Positions 23,525-33,382 are shown, counted from the first letter of the stretch. The stretch is DNA of 64,000 bases from Bifidobacterium ramosum (GCF_009299505.1 NZ_WBSM01000012.1:46467-110466); one strand, 5' to 3'. A program made the numbers and translations. The notes: generated from the letters alone by a model not told the origin.

Positions 23525-26351
23525 TCACTCCGGACTCTTCAGCGCGCCGACCATGTCAATGCGGTCGAGCGACCGGTTCGTTGCCGCTTCGACCAGCACC
23601 GTAAACGCCAACGCAAGCACCGCGGCGGCCACGTAGCAGAACCACGCCACGTTCGGCACGATATTCATGCCCGGCAGGTCGAGCCGGCTGATCAGAAAGC
23701 CCAGCAATCCACGCCCGCACGGCAGGCCGATCGCGATGCCGAAGCAGGCGAGCAGCAGCATCTCCTTGTTCACGTAGCCGTGCACCTCGCGCCGGCGGAA
23801 GCCGAGCACCTTGATGGTGGCGAGTTCCCGTTCACGCTCGGAGATGTTCGTGGAGGCGAGCGTATACAGCACCACCACGGCGAGGATCGCGGCCATGACG
23901 ACGATGAACCCGATCATCACGAAGAAGATGAGGAAGCTCTTCGCGAAGTCACGCTCCTGCTTGGCCGAACTCATCACGGACAAATAGATGTCGTTCTCGG
24001 CGATATCATCCGCAAATGCGATCTGTTCGTTCGTGTTGCCGGACTTCACGTTGATGAGGTCGGCGTTCGGTGCGAAGTCCGCGTCAAACGCGTGCTCGTA
24101 CGCGGACTGCGTCATGACGACGATGTTGCCGGTGTAATACTGCGCGACCGCGGACACCATCACGGTAGCGGCGTTGGACATCGCGTCGTTCAGGTTGACT
24201 GTGTCACCGTCAGCGAGCGTAAGCTTATGCGCCGCGTTGGTCGTGACGATGACGCCGATGCCGTCGGCGTTGTTTCCGTCCTCGTCCAATCCACCGTTTC
24301 CGGAGCCGGATGAGTACGACCTCGTGTCAGACACACCCGGCAGCGCGATCGACGTGCCGTCCGCAGCGTGCAGATCGAGGTAGCCGTCGAGCGACTTGCC
24401 GTCGGGCACGACGAGCAGCTGTGCGGTGATCTGTGCTCCATCAGTCTGGCCGTGCGCCGTTGTCGCGTCGTCGGCGGAACCGTCGCGGTCCGCGCTCAGC
24501 GTCACGCTGCCGACCTGCAGCGGCAGGGTCGAGGCGACGCGCGCATCGTCGTCCAGCGCCCGCTGCGCGTCGTCGTGACCGGCGGCGGATGTGACAGCCA
24601 TGACGTCGTACGTCGTGATCTCGCGGTGTTGGCGCGGCATGAGCGTGAACGCGGATGATCCCATGCCAAAGCCGGCGGTCATGAGCGCGGTACAGCCGAG
24701 CACGCCGACGATGACCATAAGCGCGCGACTTATAACGGAACAGGTTACGGGCGGTCACCTTGCCGAGGAAGCTCAGGTGATTCCAGATAAAGCCGACGCG
24801 CTGCACGATGATCGTGCGCCCGGCCTTCGGGGCCTTGGGCCGCATGAGTTCGGCGGGCTGCAATCGCAGCGATCCGACGGTCGCCGCCGCGGCCGCGCCG
24901 GTGATCACGATCACGAACAGCAGCACGCCACCGACCGCGATCCGCCAGTCCACGAGCAGCGGATAGCCGGGCAGTACGTAGATACGCGAGATCAGTCGGC
25001 GTGTGAACACGAACGGCAGTCCGATCAGGCCGAGCGTGTCGCCGAGCAGCCCGCCGAACAGGCAGGCCGCCCCCGAGTAGACGAGGTATTTGAGCATGGT
25101 TTCGTGGCGTGTGTAGCCGAGCGCCTTGTAGGTGCCGATGAGCTGGCGGTCCTCCTCCACCATGCGCGTGACGGCGGTCAGGCTCACGAGCAGCGCGATG
25201 ACGAGGAACAGCACGGGGAACAGCGTGCCGAGGCGCGTGATCATCTCGCTCTGGGTCTTCACGTCCTCCCAGCTGGTGATGGCGCTGCGGTCGCGGACGA
25301 TCCATGTGGCGCTCGGTATTGCGGCGACTGTTTCCTTGATGGCAGCCTCGGTTTTGGCGAGTTGCTGTTCGGCCGCGGTTTTAGCCGGCAGTCCGTTCGG
25401 CAGCGCGGCAATCGTGGTCTTCTGCGCGTCGAGTGTACGCATCGCGTTGTCGAGCGCGGCTTGGCGCACGGTGTCGGTGCGCGCCTGTTCACGGGACTTG
25501 CGGATGCGTTCGATCGCGGCGCGCGCATCGACGACCGTGTCGAGATAGTCGTCGTCGTACGTGTTCATCGCGGCCGCGCCGGCAACGGTGATCACGGCAG
25601 ACGTGTACGGCAGGTCGGTCACGTTGCCGTCGTCGCTCGCGGCGAGCGCGTCGGCCGAAACGACCATCGGATACACGGTTTTGCCGCCGGAGATAAGCGC
25701 GAGCGGGCCGGACGGATTGACGATGTCGTTCGGGTCGATGATCGTGCCGACGATCGTGTACTTGCCGTCCGCGAACGTGCGGGTCGTCGTGTCCGCGACC
25801 CTCGACTTGCCCGACGTATCGTCCGCCGACGACCCGGCCGATTCCGTCGCTGCGACGGATGCGGCGCTCGCGGTTGTCATCGAATCGTCCGGGCTGAACT
25901 CGAGCGTGTCACCGATCGACTTGCCGGCGTCGTCCAGATACTGTTTGGTCACAGCGATCTCGTGACCGGCGTTCGGCAGGCGGCCGCCGGTCACATACGG
26001 ACGGTCGATGCCGCGGTCGTTGAGCGCGGTGACGGTGGCAGACGACTGTTTGCCGTCGACCGTCGTGGTGACGGACTCGACGTGCTCGCCGGCCGCGTCC
26101 TTGACACCGTCCACTCGGCGCAGCGCGGCGATGTCGTCGTCATCGAGGCCGAGCGTGGAGACGATCATGATGTCATGCATGGACGTGTCGTCGAAGAATT
26201 CGTCGAGACCGGCGCGAATGTCGCGGCCGACCGAGTTGAGTCCGCCAAGCATCATCACGCCGACCGCGACGATCACCATCATCGCGGCGAAACGCTTGCC
26301 GTTGCCATGGATCGCACGCCACGCGTCCTTCCAAAGCGCTGTCTTCTTCAT
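23525..26351 (-). pseudogene. ABC exporter permease (FtsX-type), frameshifted
   Basis: The two reading frames together encode one large permease of about 942 residues. The first (26351 to about 24722) has an N-terminal helix, a coiled-coil-like stretch and the first FtsX domain (RQLIGTYKALGYTRHETM). The second (to 23525) has an extracellular domain and the second FtsX domain (ELATIKVLGFRRREV). They meet at NLFRYKSR followed by ALMVIVGVLG in another frame. The break falls at the tract GCGCGCG (24721-24727). Adding one GC pair restores the frame with normal family spacing. It may be a real mutation, phase variation or a sequencing error. Confidence 0.8.
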
Positions 26352-26361
26352 GCCCGCCCCC

Positions 26362-27063
26362 CTACCACTCGATGTCCGCGATCGGCGTCGGATTCGGGTT
26401 CGTCGTGATCTCGGTGACTCTGCCGGAGCGGAAGCGGATCAAGCGGTCGCCCATCGGCGCGAGCGCGGAGTTGTGCGTGACGAGTGCAACGGTGATGCCA
26501 CGCCGACGGCAGGAATCCTGCAACAGTTGCAACACCTCCTTGCCAGTGGTGTAATCCAGCGCGCCGGTCGGCTCGTCGCACAGCAGCAGTTTCGGGTTCT
26601 TGGCGAGCGCGCGGGCGATGGACACGCGCTGCTGTTCGCCGCCGCTCAACTGCGCCGGGAAATTATCGAGCCGGTCGCCGAGGCCGACCTTCTCAAGCGT
26701 CTCCCGGGCGTCCAACGCGTTCGGGCAGATCTGGCTGGCGAGTTCGACGTTTTCGATCGCGGTGAGGTTGGGCACGAGGTTGTAGAACTGGAAGACGAAG
26801 CCGACGTCGAAGCGGCGGTAGTCCGTGAGCTGCGCCTCGTCGAACGTGGTGATGTCCTTGCCGTCGAGCCGCACGGAACCGGAGGTGGCGCGGTCCATGC
26901 CACCGAGGATGTTGAGCGCGGTGGATTTGCCGGCGCCGGACGCGCCGAGGATGACGGCGAGTTCGCCCCGTTCGATGTCGAAGGTGGCGTGGTCGAGCGC
27001 GCGCACGGCGGATTCGCCGCTGCCGTATTGGCGTACCACGTCGTGGAATGCAAGGAATGGCAT
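26362..27063 (-). CDS. ABC transporter ATP-binding protein (MacB/LolD type)
   Basis: A 233-residue ATPase that would energise the adjacent FtsX-type permease. The Walker A motif is GASGAGKST, the signature [15 protein letters not shown] and Walker [19 protein letters not shown] precedes the ATG, and the permease starts 10 bp after its stop codon. A divergent TetR gene is likely the regulator. Such pairs export peptides, lipids or drugs; the substrate is unknown. Confidence 0.9.
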   Translation of the reverse strand: MPFLAFHDVVRQYGSGESAVRALDHATFDIERGELAVILGASGAGKSTALNILGGMDRATSGSVRLDGKDITTFDEAQLTDYRRFDVGFVFQFYNLVPNLTAIENVELASQICPNALDARETLEKVGLGDRLDNFPAQLSGGEQQRVSIARALAKNPKLLLCDEPTGALDYTTGKEVLQLLQDSCRRRGITVALVTHNSALAPMGDRLIRFRSGRVTEITTNPNPTPIADIEW

Positions 27064-27273
27064 GTCGATCGGTCCTCTCTTGCGATTGACTGTTGCGATT
27101 GACTTGGTGGGTTTGCGGTTCCAAGAAATACATCACCACGTCGGGTAAATAAATCCACGCAATTCGACATTGTGATGGGTTATCACAGGGGAACCGCATC
27201 ATCGGGCCGACCATCGCACCGAAAACACGATATCGTGTTGAGTTAGGTACATCACACAGGCAAGGAGCGAACC

Positions 27274-27921
27274 ATGGCACGACCAAGAGCCGAAGAACCG
27301 GGCGCACCGCAGAAGATGCAGGACGCGTTCTGGCGGCTGCTGGAGGACAAGCCGTACGCACAGATCACCATCAGCGACATCACGCGCGCGAGCGGACTCA
27401 ACCGCAGCGCGTTCTACTACCACTACGCCAACATCCCCGAGCTGGCCGACGACGCGATCGCCGCGATCTACGAGGAGTCGGACATCACCGCATTCATCAT
27501 GCACGTCATTCATCAGGACGAGAGTCTCGACGACATCCGCGACTATGCGCTCGCCTGTCTGGCCTCGCCGCAGCGCATCCGCAGCATCCGCCGTCTGTCG
27601 CTCATCGCCGGACCGCACGGTTCGGCCGGCCTTGCGGCGCAGCTCAAAGCATATGTCATCGAAATCTGGCTGGCGGCGCTCGGACGCGACCCCGCCACGC
27701 TGAACCCCGGCCAGCGCCTGCTGCTGGAGTTTGCATCCAGCGGCATGCTCGGCGTGCTCGCCAAGGCGCCGGCCCTGCTCACGCCGGAGAACGTCGAGTG
27801 GCTCAGCCGTTCCATCATGCCGAGCATCGTCTCCCAGCTCGTCAATTCGCTCAAGAACGACGTCTCATCGAAGACATCCATCACCGGCAGCGGTTCCTCC
27901 GCTGACCAGTTTGCCGATTGA
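27274..27921 (+). CDS. TetR/AcrR-family regulator of the ABC exporter
   Basis: A 215-residue regulator. The HTH reads ITISDITRASGLNRSAFYYHY, with its last residues in the recognition helix typical of TetR. AAGGAG lies before the ATG. It is divergent from the ABC ATPase gene across 210 bp, the standard layout for an exporter repressor. The last codons run into hairpin family E, so its C-terminus (SSADQFAD) is partly repeat-encoded. Confidence 0.85.
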   Translation: MARPRAEEPGAPQKMQDAFWRLLEDKPYAQITISDITRASGLNRSAFYYHYANIPELADDAIAAIYEESDITAFIMHVIHQDESLDDIRDYALACLASPQRIRSIRRLSLIAGPHGSAGLAAQLKAYVIEIWLAALGRDPATLNPGQRLLLEFASSGMLGVLAKAPALLTPENVEWLSRSIMPSIVSQLVNSLKNDVSSKTSITGSGSSADQFAD

Positions 27922-28110
27922 GAGGCTGTTTTCGTTTCTGCAGACATCAGTTCGACGATCGAGAGGCGCCTGTGCCGCCGAAGAACCGCCAACGAACCAC
28001 AAAAACCGGTCGTGCGGCCGCGTTCGCCATGCTCTGACCCGTTCGAAGAGCCTCTCGATCGTCAAACTGACCGTTGCAACAACCGATTATTGCCTCTCAA
28101 CCGTCAAACC
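27903..28110. repeat. Hairpin family E, four related arms
   Basis: Two arms point one way (27903-27926 GACCAGTTTGCCGATTGAG..., 27948-27969 CAGTTCGACGATCGAGAGG) and two the other (28049-28072 AGCCTCTCGATCGTCAAAC..., 28091-28110 TGCCTCTCAACCGTCAAACC). The first can pair with the third and the second with the fourth, so interleaved structures are possible. It fills the gap after the TetR gene. Confidence 0.8.
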
Positions 28111-28199
28111 GTATCCAAGAGATCGCTCATACCTCATGCTGCACGCTCGTATGCGTCGATTCCCAGCACCGTCTCTCGAACACGACCGCTGCCGATCGT

Positions 28200-28409
28200 T
28201 CATCGAGGCAGGGCGCGGGCCTTGCGGCGCACGTCATCGATGAGACCGACCAGTCGCTCGACGGTCGGAGCCGTGCGACGGCCGGTGACGGCGTCGAACG
28301 CGCGGTTGTCATTCAGGCAGCCGGTCACGTCGTATCCGGCGTCGCGCAGCGTGTCGCAGGTGATGCCGTTGAGCGCCTTTTCGTCCTCCACGGCCAGCAG
28401 TCTCGTCAT
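28200..28409 (-). pseudogene. Response regulator remnant (N-terminal 40 residues only)
   Basis: A 69-residue frame begins MTRLLAVEDEKALNGITCDT and continues RDAGYDVTGCLNDNRAFDA, the first third of an OmpR-type receiver domain with its acidic pair. The phosphorylated Asp region and the whole DNA-binding domain are missing; the tail (ERLVGLIDDVRRKARALPR) does not match the family. A GGAAGG site remains before the ATG. It is probably a decayed gene, though a short product is possible. Confidence 0.65.
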
Positions 28410-28511
28410 CCGGCCGCCTTCCGCCGCGCGTCACGCGACCCTTATAGAAATGCAGAAGTACGACGGGTGCATCATCCGGCATACGTATGCAACCACAGCA
28501 AAGGAGCGATC

Positions 28512-28910
28512 ATGGACGACCGGCCGATCGAAGCGCCCATCATTCCCGACGATCTGAACCCCGAGGGGCGCGAAGTGTGGTCGCGCATGGTGTCGGGGCA
28601 GCCGTACTGGGACATGCATCCGGAGCTGGAACGCAAACGCGTGGAGGTGCGGCGGCTGTTCGAGGCGTACAACCGCACCGATTTCGAGGATGCGGCGCGC
28701 CGGCGGGCGCTGTTGAAGCGGATGCTCGGCTCGGTCGGCGACGACGTGGTGGTCGAGCCGAATTTCCGGTGCGATCTGGGATGCAACATCACGCTTGGCG
28801 CGGGTTCGGTCGTCACACGCGATGTCCCGGACAACGTGGTCGCCGTGGGCAACCCGGCACGCGTGCTGCGGCCGATCACCGACGCCGACCGCATGGGGTT
28901 CGCGCGATAG
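28512..28910 (+). pseudogene. Maltose/galactoside O-acetyltransferase with in-frame internal deletion
   Basis: The 132-residue product starts like a normal Mac-domain acetyltransferase (EVWSRMVSGQPYWDMHPEL) and reaches VEPNFRCDLGCNITLG. It then jumps to AGSVVTRDVPDNVVAVGNPA, the end of the left-handed beta-helix. About 80 residues of the hexapeptide repeats, including the catalytic His, are absent, while the frame is kept. AAGGAG precedes the ATG. It is probably inactive as an acetyltransferase. Confidence 0.75.
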
Positions 28911-28940
28911 GCATCCGTCCCCGCGTCGTAATCGCCACCA

Positions 28941-29053
28941 ACCGTCACTCAGTGCGCGCGACCGGCACTGCCGCGCGCACTGAGTGATGATTCGGACGTC
29001 GCAAACGTCACTCAGTGCGCGCACCCGTTACGATTGCGCGCACTGAGTGACGG
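28941..29053. repeat. Hairpin family B, copy B1 (two hairpins)
   Basis: A 113-bp element holding two stem-loops (28943-28989 and 29006-29052) with arms CGTCACTCAGTGCGCGCG and CGCGCACTGAGTGACG. It lies upstream of nuclease paralogue B and is a direct repeat of B2, with about 8 mismatches. Confidence 0.95.
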
Positions 29054-29150
29054 CCCCAACGCCCGGTATCCCACCCATCGGACCCAACTACCACCCCAGC
29101 CACCGCCGAGTTATCCACAATCCGCCCGCGACACGCCGAAAAACCGACCT

Positions 29151-29166
29151 TTCGACCACATACCCC
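29151..29166 (+). promoter_or_regulatory. Conserved 5' element shared with paralogue A
   Basis: TTCGACCACATACCCC lies 44 bases before the ATG, exactly as before paralogue A, and 12 bases after CGCGACACGCCG in both. GTTATCCACA lies further upstream in both genes. Confidence 0.6.
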
Positions 29167-29210
29167 AGTTTGCATTGCGCGGCAATCCGTCCCACCCTCA
29201 TCATGGCGGC

Positions 29211-30308
29211 ATGAGAACGCACACCGACATCGACCGGCTCAGCGCCACGGCGGAACGCAACCAACGCTGTTTCGCCCCGGAAACCAACGCGCAACGTCAG
29301 GCTGCGATCACGCGCCTGCGGTCGGGCGCACTGGTCCGCCCGTACCATAATGCATACGCCCGCACCGCATATTGGACGTCGCTCAGCGCCGCGGAACAGG
29401 CCCGGCATCTCATTCGCGAACTGGCGCGGCAACGTCCGAACCGCGTGTTCGCCGGCCTGAGCGCCGCCGCCATGCTGGAACTCGAATACGGCTGGAGCCT
29501 GCACGGCGACGGCATGGTGTTCCTCGCGTCACCCGCCGGCGGCGCCACTCGTTCGCACGCATCCCTACGCCGCCTCATCATACGGCATCCGCCGGTGGTG
29601 ACGATCGTCAGAACGCGGGAACGGACCGGCATCGTCACCACGTTGGCGAAGGACCGACCGGAGGACATCGTGGCACACGCCGGCACGGCCGACATCATAG
29701 ATATGACGCGCATCACCGCGCCGGAACGTACGCTAGTGGACTGCGGATTGCGGTATTCGTTCGTTCAGGCGTTGCCGATGTTCGATTCGGCGCTGCGACG
29801 CGGCCTCGTCACGCGCGACGGAGTCCTGGAAATGTGCGACGGAATGCACGCCGATTGCGGCCCGGTACTGCGGTTGCTGCATTACGCAAACCCGCTCAAC
29901 GAGAACGGCGGCGAGTCGCTGTGCTACGCGACAATCATCGAAGAGGGATTCGTCGTACCGGAATTGCAGCACGTGTTTCTCGATCCCGACGCACCGTGGG
30001 TCAAACATCGCGCCGATTTCGTATGGCATACGCCGGACGGGCGCGTGATCGTACTGGAATATGACGGCACCGACAAGTACGTGAACCCTGCGATGACGAA
30101 GCGACGCGATATACGGGATGTGGTGCGCGACGAACGCGCGCGGGAGGATGCGTTGCGTCGCGCTGGCGTCACGGCGATCATCCGAACCAGCTACGACGAG
30201 GTGATACGACGGTATCCGTTGCGGCACAAGCTGTTGGACGCCCGTGTGCCGATGACCGGGATGCTGATGCACGAGCGGAGGACGGATGCGCGCGGGCGGG
30301 AACGGTGA
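29211..30308 (+). CDS. AbiEi-like wHTH plus DUF559/PD-(D/E)XK-like nuclease, paralogue B
   Basis: A 365-residue paralogue of the gene at 6518, collinear throughout. The winged-helix part reads LRSGALVRPYHNAYARTAYW and the middle part RTLVDCGLRYSFVQALPMFD. The nuclease-like core has E in NGGESLC, D in HRADFVW and E/D/K in VLEYDGTDKY. The ATG at 29211 gives the same MRTHTDIDRL-type start as paralogue A; an upstream in-frame ATG at 29034 lies inside repeat B1. No partner toxin or methylase lies nearby. It is bracketed by B1 and B2. Activity is inferred from motifs only. Confidence 0.75.
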   Translation: MRTHTDIDRLSATAERNQRCFAPETNAQRQAAITRLRSGALVRPYHNAYARTAYWTSLSAAEQARHLIRELARQRPNRVFAGLSAAAMLELEYGWSLHGDGMVFLASPAGGATRSHASLRRLIIRHPPVVTIVRTRERTGIVTTLAKDRPEDIVAHAGTADIIDMTRITAPERTLVDCGLRYSFVQALPMFDSALRRGLVTRDGVLEMCDGMHADCGPVLRLLHYANPLNENGGESLCYATIIEEGFVVPELQHVFLDPDAPWVKHRADFVWHTPDGRVIVLEYDGTDKYVNPAMTKRRDIRDVVRDERAREDALRRAGVTAIIRTSYDEVIRRYPLRHKLLDARVPMTGMLMHERRTDARGRER

Positions 30309-30360
30309 GATGTGGGTGTTTGCGTTGCGTCCGGCGTCGGTGACGTTCGGATCGTGCGTC

Positions 30361-30473
30361 ACCGTCACTCAGTGCGCGCGATCGGCAGCGCCGCGCGCAC
30401 TGAGTGATGATTCGGACGCCGCAAACGTCACTCCGTGCGCGCATCCGTTACGATTGCGCGCACTGGGTGATGG
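30361..30473. repeat. Hairpin family B, copy B2 (two hairpins)
   Basis: A direct copy of B1, same length and orientation, 53 bp after the nuclease stop codon. It shares even the non-palindromic centre TGATGATTCGGACG. Confidence 0.95.
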
Positions 30474-30540
30474 TTTACGCATGATTCGAACGACGGACTG
30501 ACGGATTACCGGACCGACGGACCGCCGACCGGCAGTTCGT

Positions 30541-31635
30541 TCAGGCGGCGAGGAGCGCATCGCGGCGGGCGATAAGCGCGTCGATGGCCTCGTTACCTTC
30601 GACCACGGTGAACGTGACGACCTTGCGCTCGGTAGTCTGCGGTGCGATCGTATGCAGATCGCCGCGCTGCTCGTGCCAGCCGCGACCGTGCACACTGGAA
30701 TTGGACGGCTCGAGACCGACCACGTAGTCACCCGAGCCCATCGACTTCCATTCCATGAAGTATGGGAAGTCGGCCGCATCGAATTCGATCACGACACCGA
30801 GGCCGAGCGTGCGGTTGACGACGCCGGCGAAGCTGCGACCGTTCGCATCGGCGGCCAGATCGTGCAGGTACACGCTTTCCGGCTTGTTGGCGACCGGCGC
30901 GCCGATCTCGTTCCACGGGGTCGTGTCGGCGGCGGTCGTCTCGTCACGCGGCGTGGCCTTGCGACTCGGGATCACGACCTCGGCTCCTTCGGCGAGCAGC
31001 GGCCAGCCGAAGTTGCAGTGGTACATCCACATGAGCGGCTCGGTGCGGAAGCTCTCGTTGGTCACTTCGTCCTCGACGGTGATCGTGGACGTGCCGTACA
31101 CCGACGAAATGCGGCGGCGCAGCACCATGTTCTCGCCGAACAGTTCGGCCTCGCGCATTTCGCCGGATACCTCGAGCACGTACTGGTCGTTCTTGTTCCA
31201 GTACGCGTCCGACGAGACGTGTTCGGCCGGTGTGGTGCGGATGCGGCCGTGCATCGGGTAGCTGCCGGCCGGGTACTTGGAGCCTTCGGGCGTGACGTAC
31301 GGCGCGCAGATGTTCTCGAACCCGCAGGTGAAGAACAGGCCGCCCATGATGGAGCGCTGCGCCTCGAGGCCGTTGGTGTCGAACTGGTTACGGCCGTTCA
31401 GCCCCGGCTTGGACAGGAACGTGAGGTTTTCGCCGCGGTATTCGATCTGTGCGATGTCGAGCGCGCGGTCGGCCATCGACATGAACCGCAGCGGGCCGTT
31501 TTTGACCTCGATGCCGCGCAGGCCGTGGGAACGGCCCTCCTGGTATTCGATCGGACGTGTGTAGGCGGCCTGCTGCAGGCTGCCCATGTGGGCGAGCATG
31601 TCGGCGCGGGTCGGATTGTCGTGATGGATAAGCAT
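30541..31635 (-). CDS. DUF4432 family protein (aldose-epimerase-like)
   Basis: A 364-residue protein of the galactose-mutarotase fold. RFMSMADRALDIAQIEYRG, GGLFFTCGFENI and MYHCNFGWPLL are typical of DUF4432, whose members sit in sugar or sugar-acid operons and may interconvert anomers or keto-sugars. AAGGAGGT precedes the ATG at 31635. A LacI-type operator lies 47 bp upstream, so it likely belongs to the same regulon as the GH28 and glycerate kinase genes. Confidence 0.8.
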   Translation of the reverse strand: MLIHHDNPTRADMLAHMGSLQQAAYTRPIEYQEGRSHGLRGIEVKNGPLRFMSMADRALDIAQIEYRGENLTFLSKPGLNGRNQFDTNGLEAQRSIMGGLFFTCGFENICAPYVTPEGSKYPAGSYPMHGRIRTTPAEHVSSDAYWNKNDQYVLEVSGEMREAELFGENMVLRRRISSVYGTSTITVEDEVTNESFRTEPLMWMYHCNFGWPLLAEGAEVVIPSRKATPRDETTAADTTPWNEIGAPVANKPESVYLHDLAADANGRSFAGVVNRTLGLGVVIEFDAADFPYFMEWKSMGSGDYVVGLEPSNSSVHGRGWHEQRGDLHTIAPQTTERKVVTFTVVEGNEAIDALIARRDALLAA

Positions 31636-31681
31636 GGTTTTACCTCCTTGTACCAGTCCCCCAGCATACCGCACCACGAAT

Positions 31682-31695
31682 GGTAAGCGCTTTCC
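31682..31695. promoter_or_regulatory. LacI-type operator of the DUF4432 gene
   Basis: GGTAAGCGCTTTCC is a near-perfect palindrome of the regulon type, placed between the minus-strand DUF4432 gene and the divergent pump gene. Confidence 0.7.
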
Positions 31696-31888
31696 CGACG
31701 TGTCGCAACCCGACCCACACCGGCCGTGTCCGCACCCGCGGTAGACTGGCCATGACATCGACCGGCAGGGGCTACGGCGTCGTCGGATGATCCGTCGCCG
31801 ACCATGCGGCGAACGATCATCCGCATATCGCGACGTTGACCGAAATCAGCTGGGAACCACCATCGCACCGCAGCTGAAAGGAACAGCC

Positions 31889-33382
31889 ATGCCTGATTCG
31901 AGCGCGTCGCAGCACACGTCGCAACCAAACGCACCGCAAACGAGCGCATCGCCATCACGCACGCCGCAACCGCACACGACCACATCGTCCGCGCAACCGG
32001 TAGCCATGCCCGATCACCCGATCCTGCCGATCGTCATCATGATGATCGGCTCGTTCACCGCGATCCTCAACCAGACGCTCATGACGAGCGCGCTGCCGCA
32101 TCTCATGCTTGATTTCGGCGTCACCAGCAACACCGCGCAGTGGCTGAGCACCGGGTTCATGCTCACCAACGGCATCATGATCCCGATCACCGCGTTCCTC
32201 ATCCAGCGGTTCACCACGCGCCAACTGTTCTTCTACGCGATCGGCATGTTCCTGTTCGGCACGCTCGTGTGCCTGTGCGCGCCGGGCTTCTGGGTGCTGC
32301 TGGCCGGCCGCGTCTTGCAAGCCACCGGCGCGGGCATCCTCATGCCGCTGCTGCAAACCGTGCTGTTTCTCACGTTCCCGCCGAGCCAGCGAGGCACGGC
32401 GATGGGCTGGTTCGGCATGGTCATCGCGTTCGCGCCGGCGATCGGCCCGACATTGTCCGGCCTGATCATCGATCTGCTGCCGTGGCGGTTCCTGTTCGTG
32501 CCGCTGGTCGTGATCGCCGTGGCCGTGCTCGCCGCCGCGATTCCGACGGTGCGTAATGTGACGCCGCAGACCGATCCGACGATCGACGTGCCGTCGGTCG
32601 TGCTGTCGACGCTCGGTTTCGGCGGTCTGCTGCTCGGGTTCTCGCTGGCCGGCCAATCCGGCTGGGCGGCGACCGACACGCTCGTTTCGCTGGCGGTCGG
32701 CGCGATCGCTCTGGTCGCGTTCGTCGTACGTCAACTGCGTCTGCCGAACCCGCTGCTCAACTTCCGCGTGTTCGCGCGTCCGATGTTCACGTTGCCGATG
32801 ATCGTGATCGTGCTGGTGTTCGTCACGTTCATCGCGACGATGAACATCCTGCCGATGTTCATTCAGAACGTGCTGGGGATGACCGCGCTGCAGTCCGGCC
32901 TGCTGCTGGCGGGCGGCGGCATCGCCGAGGGCGTGTTCAATCCGGTCGCCGGACGTCTGTTCGACCGGTTCGGCATTCGTCGCATCGCGCCGCCGGCGAT
33001 TGGTACCGTCGCGCTGGCCTCGTTCGCGCTGTCGCGGATGGGCGCGGACACGCCGGCGTGGTATCCGGCCGTGTGCTTCACGCTGATGATGGCGGGCGTC
33101 GCGTTCTGCCTGATGCCGTTGACCACGACCGCGCTCAACCAGTTGACCGGACCGCTCATCCCGCACGGCACGGCGATGAACAACACGCTGCGGCAGACGT
33201 GCGCGGCGATCGGCATCGCGATCTGTTTCACGATCATGACGACGAATACCTTGCCGGCGTCAGCCGCCGAGTCGACGGCCGCAGGACTCGCGCACGGCGT
33301 GGATGCAGTATTCGTCGTGTCGACCGTCACGTCGATCGTCGCGTTCGCGTTGTCGCTGCTGGTGCGCGACGGGCGACGCTGA
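31889..33382 (+). CDS. DHA2-type multidrug MFS transporter
   Basis: A 497-residue protein with about 14 hydrophobic segments and a polar, Ser/Thr/Pro-rich N-terminal tail of 45 residues. LNQTLMTSALPHLMLDFG, TAQWLSTGFMLTNGI and GAGILMPLLQTV (motif C region) are signatures of the EmrB/QacA drug:proton antiporters. GAAAGGAAC precedes the ATG at 31889. It converges on a second pump of the same family at 33560. Confidence 0.85.
   Translation: MPDSSASQHTSQPNAPQTSASPSRTPQPHTTTSSAQPVAMPDHPILPIVIMMIGSFTAILNQTLMTSALPHLMLDFGVTSNTAQWLSTGFMLTNGIMIPITAFLIQRFTTRQLFFYAIGMFLFGTLVCLCAPGFWVLLAGRVLQATGAGILMPLLQTVLFLTFPPSQRGTAMGWFGMVIAFAPAIGPTLSGLIIDLLPWRFLFVPLVVIAVAVLAAAIPTVRNVTPQTDPTIDVPSVVLSTLGFGGLLLGFSLAGQSGWAATDTLVSLAVGAIALVAFVVRQLRLPNPLLNFRVFARPMFTLPMIVIVLVFVTFIATMNILPMFIQNVLGMTALQSGLLLAGGGIAEGVFNPVAGRLFDRFGIRRIAPPAIGTVALASFALSRMGADTPAWYPAVCFTLMMAGVAFCLMPLTTTALNQLTGPLIPHGTAMNNTLRQTCAAIGIAICFTIMTTNTLPASAAESTAAGLAHGVDAVFVVSTVTSIVAFALSLLVRDGRR

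Noticed and set aside
23525..26351. Two separate permease genes
   Set aside because: The second frame lacks an N-terminal FtsX start and ribosome site, and joins the first at the exact family-conserved point, so one broken gene is the simpler reading.
29034..29210. N-terminal extension of nuclease paralogue B from the ATG at 29034
   Set aside because: It begins inside repeat B1, and the first residues shared with paralogue A begin at 29211.
28941..30473. Insertion sequence or RAYT element
   Set aside because: No DDE, HUH or serine/tyrosine recombinase motif is present, and the flanking repeats are direct, not terminal inverted repeats.
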